A stretch of 64,000 bases of DNA, from the NCBI GenBank assembly GCA_021464245.1, contig JADCRB010000001.1, positions 3,888,829-3,952,828 of the forward strand, read 5' to 3'. The position numbers and the translations under genes were made by a program. Shown here piece by piece: positions 44,100-56,617 of this stretch. Source of the stretch: Carallia brachiata (Eukaryota; Streptophyta; Magnoliopsida; Malpighiales; Rhizophoraceae). The notes under the pieces are model-generated. The model was given only the letters and a program-made list of their open reading frames with translations. It was not told where the DNA came from and searched no databases. Each line of letters starts with the position of its first letter. The stretch's first letter is position 1.

Positions 44100-44903
44100 T
44101 GAATTTTCTTGGGCCTCCGTGGGTGTTATTGTGAATACAAAAAAATATGCTCACTAAATATTACATGAACACCGAATCACTTTTTGGGTAGAAGGATTGT
44201 ACCATTGGAATGCACTTTGATTTGGAGAATAGCCTAAGAAAATACATGGATGGAATTTAGGTGTTATTTTATGAGATGTGTAATGCTTTAGCCAAGGGTA
44301 GCGCAAGCACCCAAACACATGCAATTTACCATAATTTGGTAGGGGCTTAAAGAGTCAGGTATAGGGACTATCCATGTTAAGGGTGGGTCTTGGAAGCCTA
44401 TTAATGGAATAAACACTAGTCTTAAAGGCATATGGCCAAAATTTGGATGGAAGCTGAGCTTGGTGAAGGAGAGTGAGGCTTGTCTCGACAATGCGATGGT
44501 GTTTTCTTTCAAAGAGTCTATTGTGTTCAAGTGTATGGAGCAATGTAACAAGGTAAGCAATCCCATTAATGCAAGAAAATTTTTAAGTGCCATGAATTCT
44601 CCACCACCATCTGTGTATAGCTTTTTAGTTGGGGTAAAGAATTGTTTTTCAACAAGTATTTTAAACTAAGGAAAAATAACACTGACATCAGATTTATAGT
44701 GCATGGTGTATAACCACTATGTAATGGTCAATGAAAATGACATAATACTGTGACCCATCAAGTCCCTTAACAAGGGCAGGCCCCCACACATCAGAATATA
44801 AAATTTCAAGTGGATGAGAACTATAAATTATGGATTCAGAAAAAAGAATTATTACAGTTGTAGGAATTGCATAAAAAAAGATGCCTTTACTAAAGCGGAA
44901 CAT
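44100..44903 (-). pseudogene. Integrase of element I
   Basis: 44903-44694: PLEILYSDVWGPALVKGLDG SQYYVIFID, the integrase core start with the first catalytic Asp. A stop precedes KLYTDGGGEFMALKNFLALM at about 44630-44570, the second catalytic Asp. HLNTIDSLKENTIALSRQAS carries a damaged version of the NG-x-xERKHRH segment with the third acidic residue; the adjacent frame reads HNRLFERKHHRIVE. Zinc finger not readable. Confidence 0.8.
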
Positions 44904-45062
44904 GATAAGGAAAAATACTTAATAACATACTGAAAATATAAACAAAAATGGATGGTCAAGTCTGGGTGCCAAACTTCAGAGGAGATGGTGGATACAGTCA
45001 TGGCAAGGGGCTAATTGATGTGGGCAAACAAAATTTCTAATGGTAGTCTATAGACATCATCC

Positions 45063-46265
45063 TTATCTAGTCCCTGCAGTATTGGCACCCCGATGCTCAA
45101 GTCCTTCGCCACAAAAAAGATAGAAAAATTTCCACTGGGAGTTTTTTTTTTTTTTTTTACATGATTGGGACATAGACAATAAATTATTTATCATGTCAGG
45201 AGCACATAAAATATTTGATAGTTGAAAATCATGATTGGAAATAGATAATATAGTTGAACCTGTATGAGCTATAGGCCAACCTAACCCATCACCAACAAGT
45301 ATTTCATATGTACCGTCATACTCAGAAAAAATTGATAAATTATTGAGATCATTAGTCACGTGACGTGTGGCTCTACAATCAAATATCAAATTTGCCTTCC
45401 TTGCCTGGTAATTTATTTTTGTTGGGTCAAGCTAAACATGATTGGCCACTGGTCCTTGCTGAAAAAACTCCCTGCTGCAATAGCAATTTTTGACGGCATG
45501 GCCTGGTCTATCACATATTTGATAGATTAATTTGTTGGGGCCAGTGGCAACATCACTACATCCATGAGAGGTTGAAGGATTGCTGAACATACAGCTTGGT
45601 AAGCGCCAAGTAGAGAAAGGTTGAGAGCTGTGGCCACGAAAATTTTGCCTAGAGAACCCACATCCTCCTTGACGAGCAATATTTGTTGTTACTGAAAGAG
45701 AAACTAATGATTCCTTGTTCAAATAATTTTCAAAATCCACGAGTTTATCATGCAATTCCTCAAAGGTGATTGATGATTCTTTAACACGAATGGCAACTGT
45801 AAGCTCCCCATTAGGAATATGCACAATTAAGTCCTCTTTTGGGACAAGCACCTGAATAATTGCTAATTCATCTGAAATAGCTTTGATAGACTGAAGATAT
45901 TGAGATATAGACCCAGTACCTCGTGGTTCAAAGAGCCATTCCTTGAGAGACATAATTCGAGATTGAGATTTGTTGGCATCTAGCCTTTGAAGACGCTCTC
46001 ATGCTTCTTGAGAAGTTGCAGCTGAAACAATTAGAGAGACTAAATTCTCTAAGACTGATGTGATGACAACATGAAGAATAAGCTAGTCTTGGCAAACCCA
46101 ATTGAAGTATTCCAGGTTATCAACCTCACACATTCCTTGCATTATTTTCTTTGTTAAACAAGAGTCTGACCCATCAATAAAGCCAACAAGATTGAATCCC
46201 ACAAGAAGAGATATAAACTGCGCTCTCCAGGATGGATAATTTGAGGTGGTTAATTTTAAATTCAA
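45063..46265 (-). pseudogene. gag and protease of element I
   Basis: 46265-46083: NLKLTTSNYPSWRAQFISLL, the copia gag start. 45953-45432: LQSIKAISDELAIIQVLVPK, FEELHDKLVDFENYLNKESL, and a zinc knuckle YQICDRPGHAVKNC whose first Cys is Tyr. 45389-45063: the protease start IFDCRATRHVTNDLNNLSIF, in which the catalytic DSGA-type triad reads DCRA, so the enzyme is dead. A stop near 46085 and another near 45430 split the frame. Confidence 0.85.
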
Positions 46266-46383
46266 TTAAGGTGTTGCATTGATCGAAACAATATTGATTG
46301 AATTTTTAGAAGGAGCAGATTGATCCACAGAAAAGAAATTATGTTTGTTTGGGTTGTTTCAAAAGCTATGTGAAGCTGTTAAG

Positions 46384-46400
46384 CGATGGCTCTAATACTA
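46384..46400 (-). other. Primer binding site region of element I
   Basis: The - strand reads TAGTATTAGAGCCATCG beside the LTR end, a mutated tRNA-iMet type site. Confidence 0.65.
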
Positions 46401-46504
46401 TAAAGAAGATTTATTTTCTGGATAAATTTTTGAGTAGGTTGTTCATTTAATACTACAAAAAATATATATTTGTACATGAGAGATTTTGTAGCTAACTAAC
46501 AACA
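46400..46504 (-). repeat. 5' LTR of element I (shortened)
   Basis: 105 bp, matching 42036-42209 except for an internal deletion of about 66 bp. Confidence 0.75.
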
Positions 46505-46626
46505 ATAATTAACATCTCCAAAAATCTATTAACAAAATTCTTTCTTTTTCTTTTAATTTTTTTTACTACTTTTTTTTCACATTACTTGCTTTCTCTCTTC
46601 CACAACAAAATCCAAGTACACCATTA

Positions 46627-47111
46627 GAATAATGCTAAGGTTTATAAATCATCAAAATCTCATTAACAAATCAACAATAATATCAATTCGTAAAAGATTC
46701 AAAAATAAATTTTTCTTCGATTTATCACTACTCATTCCTTATTTATTCCACGCATGAAGACTTATGGTCAAAACAAAAAGGCAACGACGTATAGGGAGGT
46801 GGGGGTGCATGTGCTGGGGTCGCGTTTGGTAGAAGCATATGAGCGACAGATATCGCGATTTCCGTGCAATGGAAATTGGCCAGTGGGTTAGTGCACAAAT
46901 CTCCATGCAAAGACAAATGACTGCAATTAATGCATTTTCAAAACAAAAATTAAATTTTTTATTAGAGACTTGTTGGAACGTTCGCTTATGGCAATAAAAC
47001 TTGAAAGGAAGAACATGTTAACTTCAGTTTTCCAAGCTAAAGTTTGCAGCTTTCTGGAGAAAATCTCCTGAAGCTGAGGGAGTACGTGGTAACTTCAGTT
47101 TTCTAATGCAA
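46627..47111 (+). promoter_or_regulatory. Upstream region of the MLO gene
   Basis: Only 485 bp lie between the target duplication of element H and the MLO start codon. No strong TATA box was found. The sequence is not repeated elsewhere in the window. Transposon H, with copia I inside it, therefore borders or forms the distal promoter. Confidence 0.4.
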
Positions 47112-50100
47112 ATGGAGGACGTGGTTATAAGTCATGGGAGATCTCTGGCGGAGACTCCTACTTATTCCGTAGCTTGTGTTGTTACGGTCCTCGTTTTCGT
47201 GTGTTTTATTGTCGAACGGTCTATCTACAGATTTGGAAAGGTATTATAATAATAATAATAATGATATTAATACATCATACATGATATGGTAGTAAAAGTA
47301 ATCAATCATGTATTTTTCTCGTCTAGTGTGGTGGCCAGACCCGACATTCTTTGTTTTTTGGTTCCCGTTGGACGGAAGTATTTTGGCAATTGTCCAAAAT
47401 GAGGATCGGCAGGTTTATTATAGGACATTGGCAGATTTGCAATCTTAATTTGGTGGCCATCTTGCCAAAACTAGAGTAGTTCGTTGGTCGTTTGCTTCGA
47501 ATAAATTGTCCAAATGAGAAGTACATTAGAAAAAGAGAGACTGCTTAATTGGCAGTCTTTGCTCAATACTTCATTTGGGATTCATAGTTGCACATGTAAA
47601 CAAGTTTCAAACCTCTCTTTTCTTTCTTTCTTTTTTTGGTCTTGGCCATCTTCCTTGCAGAAACATATATGGGACAATAATAGTGAAGCAAACTTGATTC
47701 ACTCCAATGACCTTTGGATGGAGGGAGGAGCCTGGAAACGGTTGCATTATTATTTGTTTGAGGGGTATATTAATATGCATGCTTATCCTTTTCGGAACCA
47801 TTGTAAGTAACACACCCTCGCCGAGTTCTGATTTTTGGCTGTGTTGTGTATTTATAGTGGCTGAAGAAGACAAGGAGAAAGGCTCTGTTTGCCTCTCTGG
47901 AAAAAATTAAGGAAGGTAAGCATTTAAATTCATCTATCTTCAAACTCTGCCTATGGAGTGAGAGTTGGAGCACGTGTCATTAGGCAAACAATTTATTTAT
48001 TTAATATTTTTTTTTTATTTGATTCGGTGTCTGGCTCCTTTCTGAACATTAGTGCTCATGCAGACATTTTTTGCTGCTGGATTAATTTGTTGTTCGTATT
48101 GGGCTTTTTGGTTTCTGACTTGGGTTCTTTTCCGCTTCTGTAAACATTTTTCTGGTGTTAGAGCTGATGGTGCTAGGGGTCATATCTCTGTTGCTGGCGC
48201 AATGGGCACGATGGATATCTGAGATTTGTGTGAATTCATCTCTTTTCAGCAGTAAATTCTATCTTTGCTCTGAGGATGACTACGGTGTCATTCAGAACGT
48301 CTTGTTTGAAAAATCCTCAACCTTATTGAATGAGAGTCATATTCCTTCACAGGGAATAAATACTCGAACAACAAATCAGTGTGGTGAGGTGAGTGGCTGG
48401 TCTTTTGGTTTCAAGTTTATTGGGTATCATTGCATTGAATTTCTATGGTAATTACAACTGGAAAATCACAGGGTCGTGAACCATTTGTCTCATTGGAGGG
48501 TCTTGAGCAGCTTCACCGATTTTTATTTGTCCTTGGTATCAACCATGTTCTGTATAGTTGTGTGGCAGTTGGTCTGGCCATGAGCAAGGTATTTATACTA
48601 TCGTATTTTCATCTTAAAAAGTAAACCATAATTCTGTTTCCATTTCAGTAGAAGTTTTATGTTGCTTAAAAATTAGGCTAAAAATGTTTTTTGAAATTTG
48701 GAATTGCATTTTTGTTCTTAATTCAGAATTCATGCATTTTAGTTGCAATGCTTAATGGAGTAAAGTAGCATAAATGGACTGTAGTTGACTGACAGGCGAG
48801 AGAGAGAGAGACGGGATGCTCAGAGGAAATTAGGGGAAGGAGAAGAAACAAAGTACGAAGAGAAGGAAAAAAGGGAAGAAGAGGAGGGGAAATTGAGAGG
48901 AGAATGTAGAAAGATTAGTTCACCAATAATTGTCCAACAGCAACAGTCTTACGCAGAAGGGGTTTTTGTCGGCAACAAATAAACCTTCGACATAACAGAA
49001 GCTGTGACCTACATTCCCATAATGAAGAAATCTCAGCAAAACCACTGGGTATAACTTAGTGGCCATCAAGTGTGAAACTTGTGTGGGAGATCTGGAGTTT
49101 GAATCCAAGACCTTACTCATAGTTAAATCCCCCTTTCCTCAATCCAACTAGACCGGCAAAAAGTAAAAATCTCACAATGTTTTATATAATCAAAATCAAG
49201 TCAAATCTCAAACTATCTTACCTATTTGAATTCGTAATATGCTTCATAATTAGTTCATTGGCTCAATGCTTCCTTATTGCATGTCTTGACAGATTTATAG
49301 TTGGAGGAAATGGGAGAACCAAGCAACCACAACTGCTGATGGGAATTTGCAAGGTACACTTTCAGAATGGTGAAAAAATATTGATAAATTGACTCTGGCT
49401 CAGTTAGTCGTTTTGATCATAAAACCTTTTTCCTACTTATTTTACCATTTTCCTCAAGCAGGGATAATTACACTGCAGATTATGGCTTTAACCATGCGCA
49501 GATGTGCATTCGATTGTTTGAAAGAAATGATCTTCTCAATCCTCGATTGGATATGAGAGCTCCCTAAACATTGCCATAGAGGAATTGACATCAGATAATC
49601 TGTTTTTGAAATGGATTTAGTCATCTAGCATTCATTTCACAGCATTGGAATGTATATTCTGGACAAATAGGTGCACTGACCGGCAGCACCCACCTTAAGA
49701 TGCAATTGCAAAGAAGAACATTTTAACTAGCAGACATGCTAACATTTCTTATCATAATTTATGTTTTGGTTTCCTTTGACAAAGATGCATTCTCCATTCT
49801 GCTAATGTGATGTAATTTTCTCTTCTGTTTTAAAGCTATAATTGATAACTTAACCCAATAGGTATTTCCATCACAGGACAGGCTCGCATAGGAAAAATTT
49901 TTGGTTGAGATGCATAATCAAACCTCATTGATGAGCTGCGTTAAACATACAAAAAAAAGGAAAACAAAATTGAGAAAGTCTATTATTCTCTTGTTGTGTA
50001 TGTGCTACATACATATTCAATCATTTAACGTGCATTTAAAATTCATGCTTGCTGCCATGCCCACATCGATATTGCTCTTGGCAAGTGCCTGAAAGGCTTT

Positions 50101-53100
50101 TATGCATGTATATTCATACAATTTTTAGTTCATTGCTTTGCTAATCATGTTCTGTCTTGCAGAAAAGAAAGCCAAAGTCTTGAAACGACAATCAACCTTT
50201 GTTTTTCATCACACATCTCATCCATGGAGCAGGAATCCAGTTCTCATTTGGATGGTGATTACAGTTCTTTTGATGTTTCCTTCATGTACTGCTGATGTTC
50301 TACTATGCATAATTGGCTTCATCTCAATTTATGTTGGGATGTTGTTTAGCTGGCATGGCAGTTATGGGATCTACTTTTTCTTTCTGAACTCATACTTATT
50401 GCTTACAATGATTCCAGCGGGATTCTCCTAGGTAGGAGATATATTTGACGTATATTTAAAGGATGCCCGTTGTTTGCAGTTTTTTTTTTATTTAATGGCC
50501 TATGATTCTGAACAAAGTTTCTTAGGCATTTGTTGGACAGTTATAATTATGTGACTCAATGACAGGCTACTGAATCTCATTAAGTTTTCCCATGCATCAA
50601 TTGAGGTGATTCATCTGATATAGTGCTCTGATTATGTGGGTACCACCTTCCCCGAAGGTTCTCGATCTGAAAAGTTGTTTGCCGAAGCCAACTACCATTT
50701 TAGATATCCTTTCTGTTTCATTACACCAGAAAGATGGACCTAACACAATTAAATTGTTGGAAACTAGCAACTTTTTACATAAACTTGTGAGTAATTGCAA
50801 TCAAAAAATCAAATAGGCTAGCTTCTAGAACAAAGCTCCGAATTTGATGCCCAAGCATTTGCTAGAACGTGACTAAAACTTTTGCCTGTCTTTTTTCCTG
50901 TTCCATTTTCTTTGAACATTGTGCTGGGTTCATTTTCTTTAGATGCTTAAGAACTTCTCTTTAAAATCCACAAAAAGCTTACTCTGGTTCCTAGCAATTC
51001 AGAGGATCACCATTTAGAATATAGACTTTCTTCATAGCCAAGCTTGATTCAAGCCTGTACCTGTTTCCTTTTCCATCAAGAGTGGTGTTTTGAGGAAATC
51101 TCTATATTCAACTCGTGTGATGCTGTACACCAAAAAAAAAAAAAAGAAGGAAAAAACTTGTGTGATGCAATCCTTTTCAGTGTGTCCAAAACAGAGTACA
51201 GCTTGATAAAATCTTAACAATTTTGACACTACTGGCTCAATAAATGTTTTTTATATTTTTCTTCAGTTTCAGAGTTCAAAAGGATATTAAATATGAAGGT
51301 GGTCTTATTGTGCAGCTTTGCTTCCTTCGACAGTTTAGAAGCTCTATAAAAAAATCAGACTACCTGGCACTGCGTTTGGGTTTCATCTCCGTGAGTACCT
51401 TATATATGTTGTTGAATGTAATTTCTAGATTTTGGGCATTTCAACTTGCTATGCTACGCCTGTCTATTCAAGTTTTTGAAAACTATATGTAGTTACTTTC
51501 TTGGGTTACTGATTTGTCATCTATTTTGCTGGTACTAAAATTATGTTGCATATTGCCATGGTCACAATTTTCAGAAGCACGGGCTCCCCCTTTCCTATAA
51601 TTTCCATAGATATATGGTTCGGAGTATGGAGGATGAATTTCATGGCATTCTTGGAATTAGGTATGAATTTCCTTGATTTTTGTATCCAGAACCTCTAACC
51701 AGTTGCACGTAAGTCCACTTTCTATAATAATTGATTCCGTAGATGTGTGACCAGGGCCTCTTTGATTCATGCTCATCTAAATTCCTTACCAGTCATGAAC
51801 AAGAAAGTGAAATATGAAACATTGCAATTAAGCAGCATATGGCATACATAAGCTTCCTTTTTTATGTGTTGACACGTATTTTTCTCAATATTTGAGTATG
51901 TAATGTATCAAGACAATCTATAGTTACAAGATATATAGCTTTTTGGGGCTTGCTAATATCTGCATGCAAAAAGAAAGAGAAAGGGACTAAGATCATTTGA
52001 AATACATACAGCTGAAGTACACAATAAAGGGAAGAAAGATATAAATTACAATTGAAAAATAAAAGGCCAATATATCTCAAATCAATTAGTGGCATGTATT
52101 TTTCAAAATAAAATTGGCACTTTCGGCTGAGGACTTTCATGTGCTATTCATTGACATTAACATTTGTCCTAAGGTTGTTGTTATCACAGTTTTCATGTCA
52201 ACCTTTGGACTTGAGTACTACATCTATGTTCTTTTAGCTTCATTTTTCAACTATACTCTGGCAACAATATCCATAAGATATACTACCCTACAGGGTCTTA
52301 TGTGACTAAGGATGATGAAATGCTCAACTTCAGTTGGATATCCTTTCTATGAATAAAGCACTCTGTTTTGTGCAAGTATCTGCATTAGCTATTTGGGCGC
52401 ATGTTCCTTTCTTGTCATGGTTGCTGACAAAATCTTCTATCTTGATTCTACATCACACCCTGTTACATTTTATAAATTCTTGATATACCATATGTTTGGT
52501 TTAATTTGACACCCAATATTGTTGTCCTCAACTGCCAACGGGACTGCTCAGTCTTCATGTAAGTTGGGACATGTATATATATATTTTTTTGGTACATCTG
52601 GGACATGTATAGATAGATGCATCTAAAACTAAGGAAGTCTTAATTGGACTTAACTGTTTGTTTTTGCAGCTGGCCACTTTGGGGTTATGCCATAGTGTGC
52701 ATCTTCATAAATATCCATGGTTAGTCATTATTTCTTCAATTTGAAAGCAAACCTATGTGCTTAATATGACTACATAGCATAATGTGCTGTATAATCATTG
52801 CAGGCTTAAACATTTACTTTTGGCTCTCTTTCATCCCTGTCATTGTAAGTTTACTAGTCTGCTTCCTACTTTCACCAAAGTAAGAGTAGTATACAAGCTT
52901 ACATGAAATTTTACATGCTGAAGCTTGTAATGTTGGTTGGGACAAAACTCCAGCATGTAGTTTCCTCGTTAGCACTTGAAATTGTGGAACAAACAGGTCC
53001 GTCTGTTGGGACTCAAGTAAGGCCACGTGATGACCTGTTTTGGTTTAGAAAACCAGAGATATTGTTGAGATTAATCCAATTTATCATATTTCAGGTGATG

Positions 53101-56100
53101 GAATCATTTTTTATTTTTTCTGGATTAGCTTATCTGCCCGACTTTAATTCTCATTACTTCTGTTATTCATGTAGAATGCCTTTGAAATGGCGATATTCAT
53201 CTGGTCCTTGGTAAGAATAGGACATTCAACCTCTCTCTTTTTCTCTCTCTCTCTCTCTCTCTCTGTGTGCGTATGCGCACGCGTGCTCGTATGTTGCTGT
53301 GCTGGCAGGAAGGCCAACAAACTGTCCCCGACAGTGGCATGCTTGTTGTGCCACGGTAGCCCGCAGGTGCATGCGCGGAGGCCAGCAAGCTGCCCCTGAC
53401 GGCATGCTTGCAGTGCCACGGCAGCCCACATGGGCTTGTGATGGAGTGGGTTGGGATGGTGGACGCCTCTGTTGGTGTGATAAAAATTAGGATTTGCATG
53501 GTCAATACACATATTGTTACAGAAAGAAGGAAAATGATTTTATGCAGCATGGTGTGGTTGATTGTGCGGGACAGGTTTTTTTTTTCTTTTCTGCTCATCA
53601 ATTTGTGGAACAGTTTTGGGGACTATCTTCTCATTTATTTGCCAAAAAAGGCAAAAAAAAAAATTTTTTGAAAAAAAGAAGGATTAGGCGTTTGATGCCA
53701 TTCATATTTGTTCTCTAATTGTTTTTCCTCCCTTTTGCAAATGCATCTTCTGGTGCAAAAAGTTCGATGGAGGGTAAAAAAGAGAATATTGGTGCATGCT
53801 TCTTTGCTATTTAGCTTTGCTATTCTGTGAACTTAAGGTGGCATGGCTAAGCATAGTTCTCCTTTTGAATAGGAATAAACTCAATCACCAAAGTAGTCAA
53901 TGTATGTCATGATGCATAGGACATGTACAATGCTTATCATCCTTGTACGGTGCTTTTTATTACTGAAAATGTTGTAAATATACTTGAGGTTTAAACTTTG
54001 TTTCATTGTTAAGCTTCTTATTTAATGAAATTTAACATCTTATTCATGGCAATAATTTGTCAAGGGTTAAAAATAATCTATTATCATCTAATTGTGATTT
54101 GTTCAATTAAGGAAATTTTCAAATTATTGACTTCTTTTCTTCTCTATACTGTAGTGGGGATTTAAGCAAAGGTCATGCTTCATGCAAAACGATTACATGA
54201 TAATTATTCGGTTAACTTCTGGGTAGGTTTCCTCTCTGACTGTGGATTTCTCTTGCAAATATTGAACTCATAACAAGTGCCATAAGCATTTTATTTAAAA
54301 AAATATGTTATCATAAATGTCTATTTCTGGCTTGTTATTGTGGTTTGATCTTATTACAACATCAATGTACTGTTATGGATAAAGCCAGTTCAAGGATAAA
54401 CAATTGTCGTTATTGTCTTTCTTCTCCATTTGTTTCTGAAAATTGCTTATCTATTTTTCATTCATGAGATGTTAATCAAATTTTTGTTTTTTGTTACATA
54501 AATTGGAAATTTGCTTGTTTGAGTTCTTGATGTAACCATTTCTTTTTGTTAGTTTAGCATTCTCTTTATGCAAATTTTTGTAGCATAGCAAAAGAAACAG
54601 GTGTTGTTGGTTAGGTCAGTAAATTTAGTGTCATTCAAGTCATCGTTGCGTAATATGAGACCCCTTAATGAAAAAGCACGGCCTTAATTGTTATTATCAC
54701 CTGGCTATGTGAAAACAGTTTTCTGAAGGAATTTTTAATAATTAAATAATATACCATGGCTCAAATCAATCCCAACAGAGGTGATAACTGCATCAGCAGT
54801 GAAGCCGATTAGATCAGCATGACCTATTGAACTCTCGGAAACTGGTAAAGGTGCTGGATATTTAGCAATCTGAAATGAAATATACTGTCCTGTATGGCCT
54901 TTGATTTTGAAAGCTGGAGAAGAATTATGATAAGTTTTGCAGATCCTTTTCATGCTCCAAGAGTGCACCAATTCGTCATGCCATGAAACTAGAGACTAAT
55001 GTGCCCTGAAAATGTTTTTGGTTACATAAATTCGGTGGATAGCAGATACTGACTTTTTCTTTCTTTTCGCTTCTTGAAACAAGTATACATTAGGTCTTAG
55101 ACTTTGATAAATGCTACTAAGAAGGCTGTTCGCCAAAGGGCAAGAAACAGTGTTGCATATGAACTAACTTTAGTTTGTTAAAATAATTCCAGATGCTGCT
55201 CCAAATTTGTTTTCCTTTTCCTTCCAGATTTATGTCGCTCTGCAGTCACTGATGGATGCTTCTCTTCCTCTTACTATAATCATTCGTGTGTAGTTCCACG
55301 TTCCAATAGCCTTTTAGATATTGTCTGGATGTTTGTTATTATGTTTCACTTTGCTACATCCTTTGAATGCAGAGCACTTGTTCAGTTTTGGTGTAGCTAT
55401 AGCACTGTCCCTCTGAACATAATCATTATGCAGGTTTGTGTAACTTTAACTTGCAGAAGAGTACTTATCACTGCATACTTATTTCGGATAAGACACGATC
55501 ATTCTTCATCAAGAATTTCATTTGAAGCAGTGAATTGTTTAGACAGATCTTATTGTGGTCACACAGCATCTGCAGATACCTATCTCTGAGTATCTTCTTT
55601 CATGTTTCTGCAATGCAATTATCATGAAATGAGATGCTTTAGTTGCTGTCATCTTCTGTCTTTAATTGCATTGTGCTCATATTCTGGTCAGGTCATGCAG
55701 TTGATGTTGCATCTTTTACAGTTAAATCGTGTTAAAAGAGTCCCAAGTATATCATCTTGATCTTTAAATCAGTTGGGTTCTCCTCCCCCATTATATTTAG
55801 GGAACAGTGTTTCAAATCTTTTAATGGATTGTAATTGGATGGATGACATGTCTAATCACTATCACTTGAAGATATAGGAATCACAAATTGATAACTATCA
55901 GGTTTAGGCCTAGTGGCCATCAAGTCCAAAGAATGGTTTTGAGGGTGAGAAGAGGTTGGATGTTCAAATCCAAAAATAATTCACACATAAAAGACACAAG
56001 CGACCTAAAATTTGCAAAGCGTGGCGTCCGTTTTTCTGCTCCAGCTGGTAGCAAGTCCAAATTCTGTTTTAAGGGCACATTGTACTTCCCACCATTCAGA

Positions 56101-56617
56101 AGTTAGAGAGTCTGGGTAGACTGTGTACCTAAAGAAATTAAAAATATAGAGGGTATCAGCCAGGCTTGTACTGTAGGATAATGCTGCTTATTCTTTATGG
56201 CTTTAGATGGGGTCACAGTGCAAGAAGGCCCTGGTTGCTGAGAGCGTCAGGGAATCACTTCACAGCTGGTGCAAGAGAGTGAAGGAGAAGTCTAAACGCG
56301 GGTCTGTACAGTCTGTTGCCACGCGATCAGTATGCTCAGTCGATACAACAATTGATGAGGGGGACGAAATCACAGTCGCATCCGGCACCATCTCTCGGTC
56401 GTCTTCCCTCGCCTCTTTGAATGACTTGGGTGCAAAACGTCAGCAGGGAGAAGATGCTGACACACAAAGCCTGCAGCAAGACGAAATTTCATTGAGGATT
56501 GAAGAATACTTGAACAACAGCACATTAGAACCACTCGTCATTGATGAAGAAGATAATTCAGGCAACGATGAGGAACCAAAAGTTGTTACTTTTTTTGACT
56601 TGTTTCAGAAAACTTAG
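47112..56617 (+). CDS. MLO4-like: MLO-like protein, MLO4/MLO11 type (15 exons, 560 codons, intact)
   Basis: Seven-transmembrane plasma-membrane protein of the plant MLO family; family members act as calmodulin-regulated, probably calcium-conducting channels. Exons: 47112-47240, 47858-47915, 48162-48388, 48472-48588, 49293-49353, 50163-50254, 51316-51390, 51575-51660, 52670-52719, 52804-52844, 52924-53094, 53175-53210, 54155-54222, 55373-55433, 56207-56617. All introns are GT-AG, every junction keeps frame, and there is no internal stop. It starts [20 protein letters not shown]; an in-frame ATG two codons upstream (47106) is possible. The first membrane span is about residues 17-35. Conserved extracellular cysteines are seen at about 85, 98, 136 and 389. 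The calmodulin-binding segment ([20 protein letters not shown], about 430-449) keeps its Leu and Trp. The tail ends FFDLFQKT and lacks the [D/E]FSF motif of mildew-susceptibility MLOs. Similarity is highest to Arabidopsis MLO4/MLO11, which affect root growth responses to touch; the role here is inferred. Confidence 0.95.
50255..51315 (+). other. MLO intron 6
   Basis: 1.06 kb, GT-AG. A 97-codon frame running from 50138 through exon 6 into this intron is a read-through of the real exon and not a separate gene. A poly-A run is at 51131-51143. Confidence 0.8.
53225..53460. repeat. Microsatellite and GC-rich tandem repeat in MLO intron 12
   Basis: A CT microsatellite (53233-53262) is followed by TGTGTGCGTATGCGCACGCG, then two imperfect units of about 75-80 bp sharing GGCATGCTTG, GTGCCACGG and AGCCC. 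It is far more GC- and CpG-rich than the surrounding intron. Overlapping Cys/His-rich frames on both strands are products of the repetition. Origin unknown. Confidence 0.75.
54223..55372 (+). other. MLO intron 13
   Basis: 1.15 kb between the exon ending IIIRLTS and the exon starting ALVQFWCSY. No missing exon is needed: the protein aligns without a gap across it. Confidence 0.85.

Larger units (their letters stand above)
42036..46504 (-). mobile_element. Element I: complete but inactive copia retrotransposon, - strand
   Basis: Short LTRs (about 42036-42209 and 46400-46504) flank a full copia set: gag, protease, integrase, RT and RNase H, read right to left. A PBS lies inside the right LTR. 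Each domain carries at least one disabling change. Short LTRs and the wording of RNase H suggest an Ale/Retrofit-like lineage (tentative). It lies inside element H. Confidence 0.85.
41311..46623. mobile_element. Element H: Harbinger/Tourist-like DNA transposon, split by copia element I
   Basis: Left tip TGGTGTGTTTGGATTG at 41311 and, from the right, TGGTGTACTTGGATTT ending at 46623, are inverted repeats. Both are flanked by TTA (41308-41310 and 46624-46626), the 3-bp target of PIF/Harbinger elements. Without the copia insertion it is about 840 bp and codes for nothing visible, so it is a non-autonomous element. It includes CT-rich low-complexity sequence at 41710-41785. Confidence 0.7.

Noticed and set aside
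53144..53601. Several overlapping ORFs on both strands, one Cys/His-rich
   Set aside because: They lie in MLO intron 12 across a microsatellite and GC-rich tandem repeat; no recognisable domain and no conserved frame.
54735..54971. 78-codon - strand ORF in MLO intron 13
   Set aside because: No recognisable domain and it lies opposite a transcribed intron; not supported.
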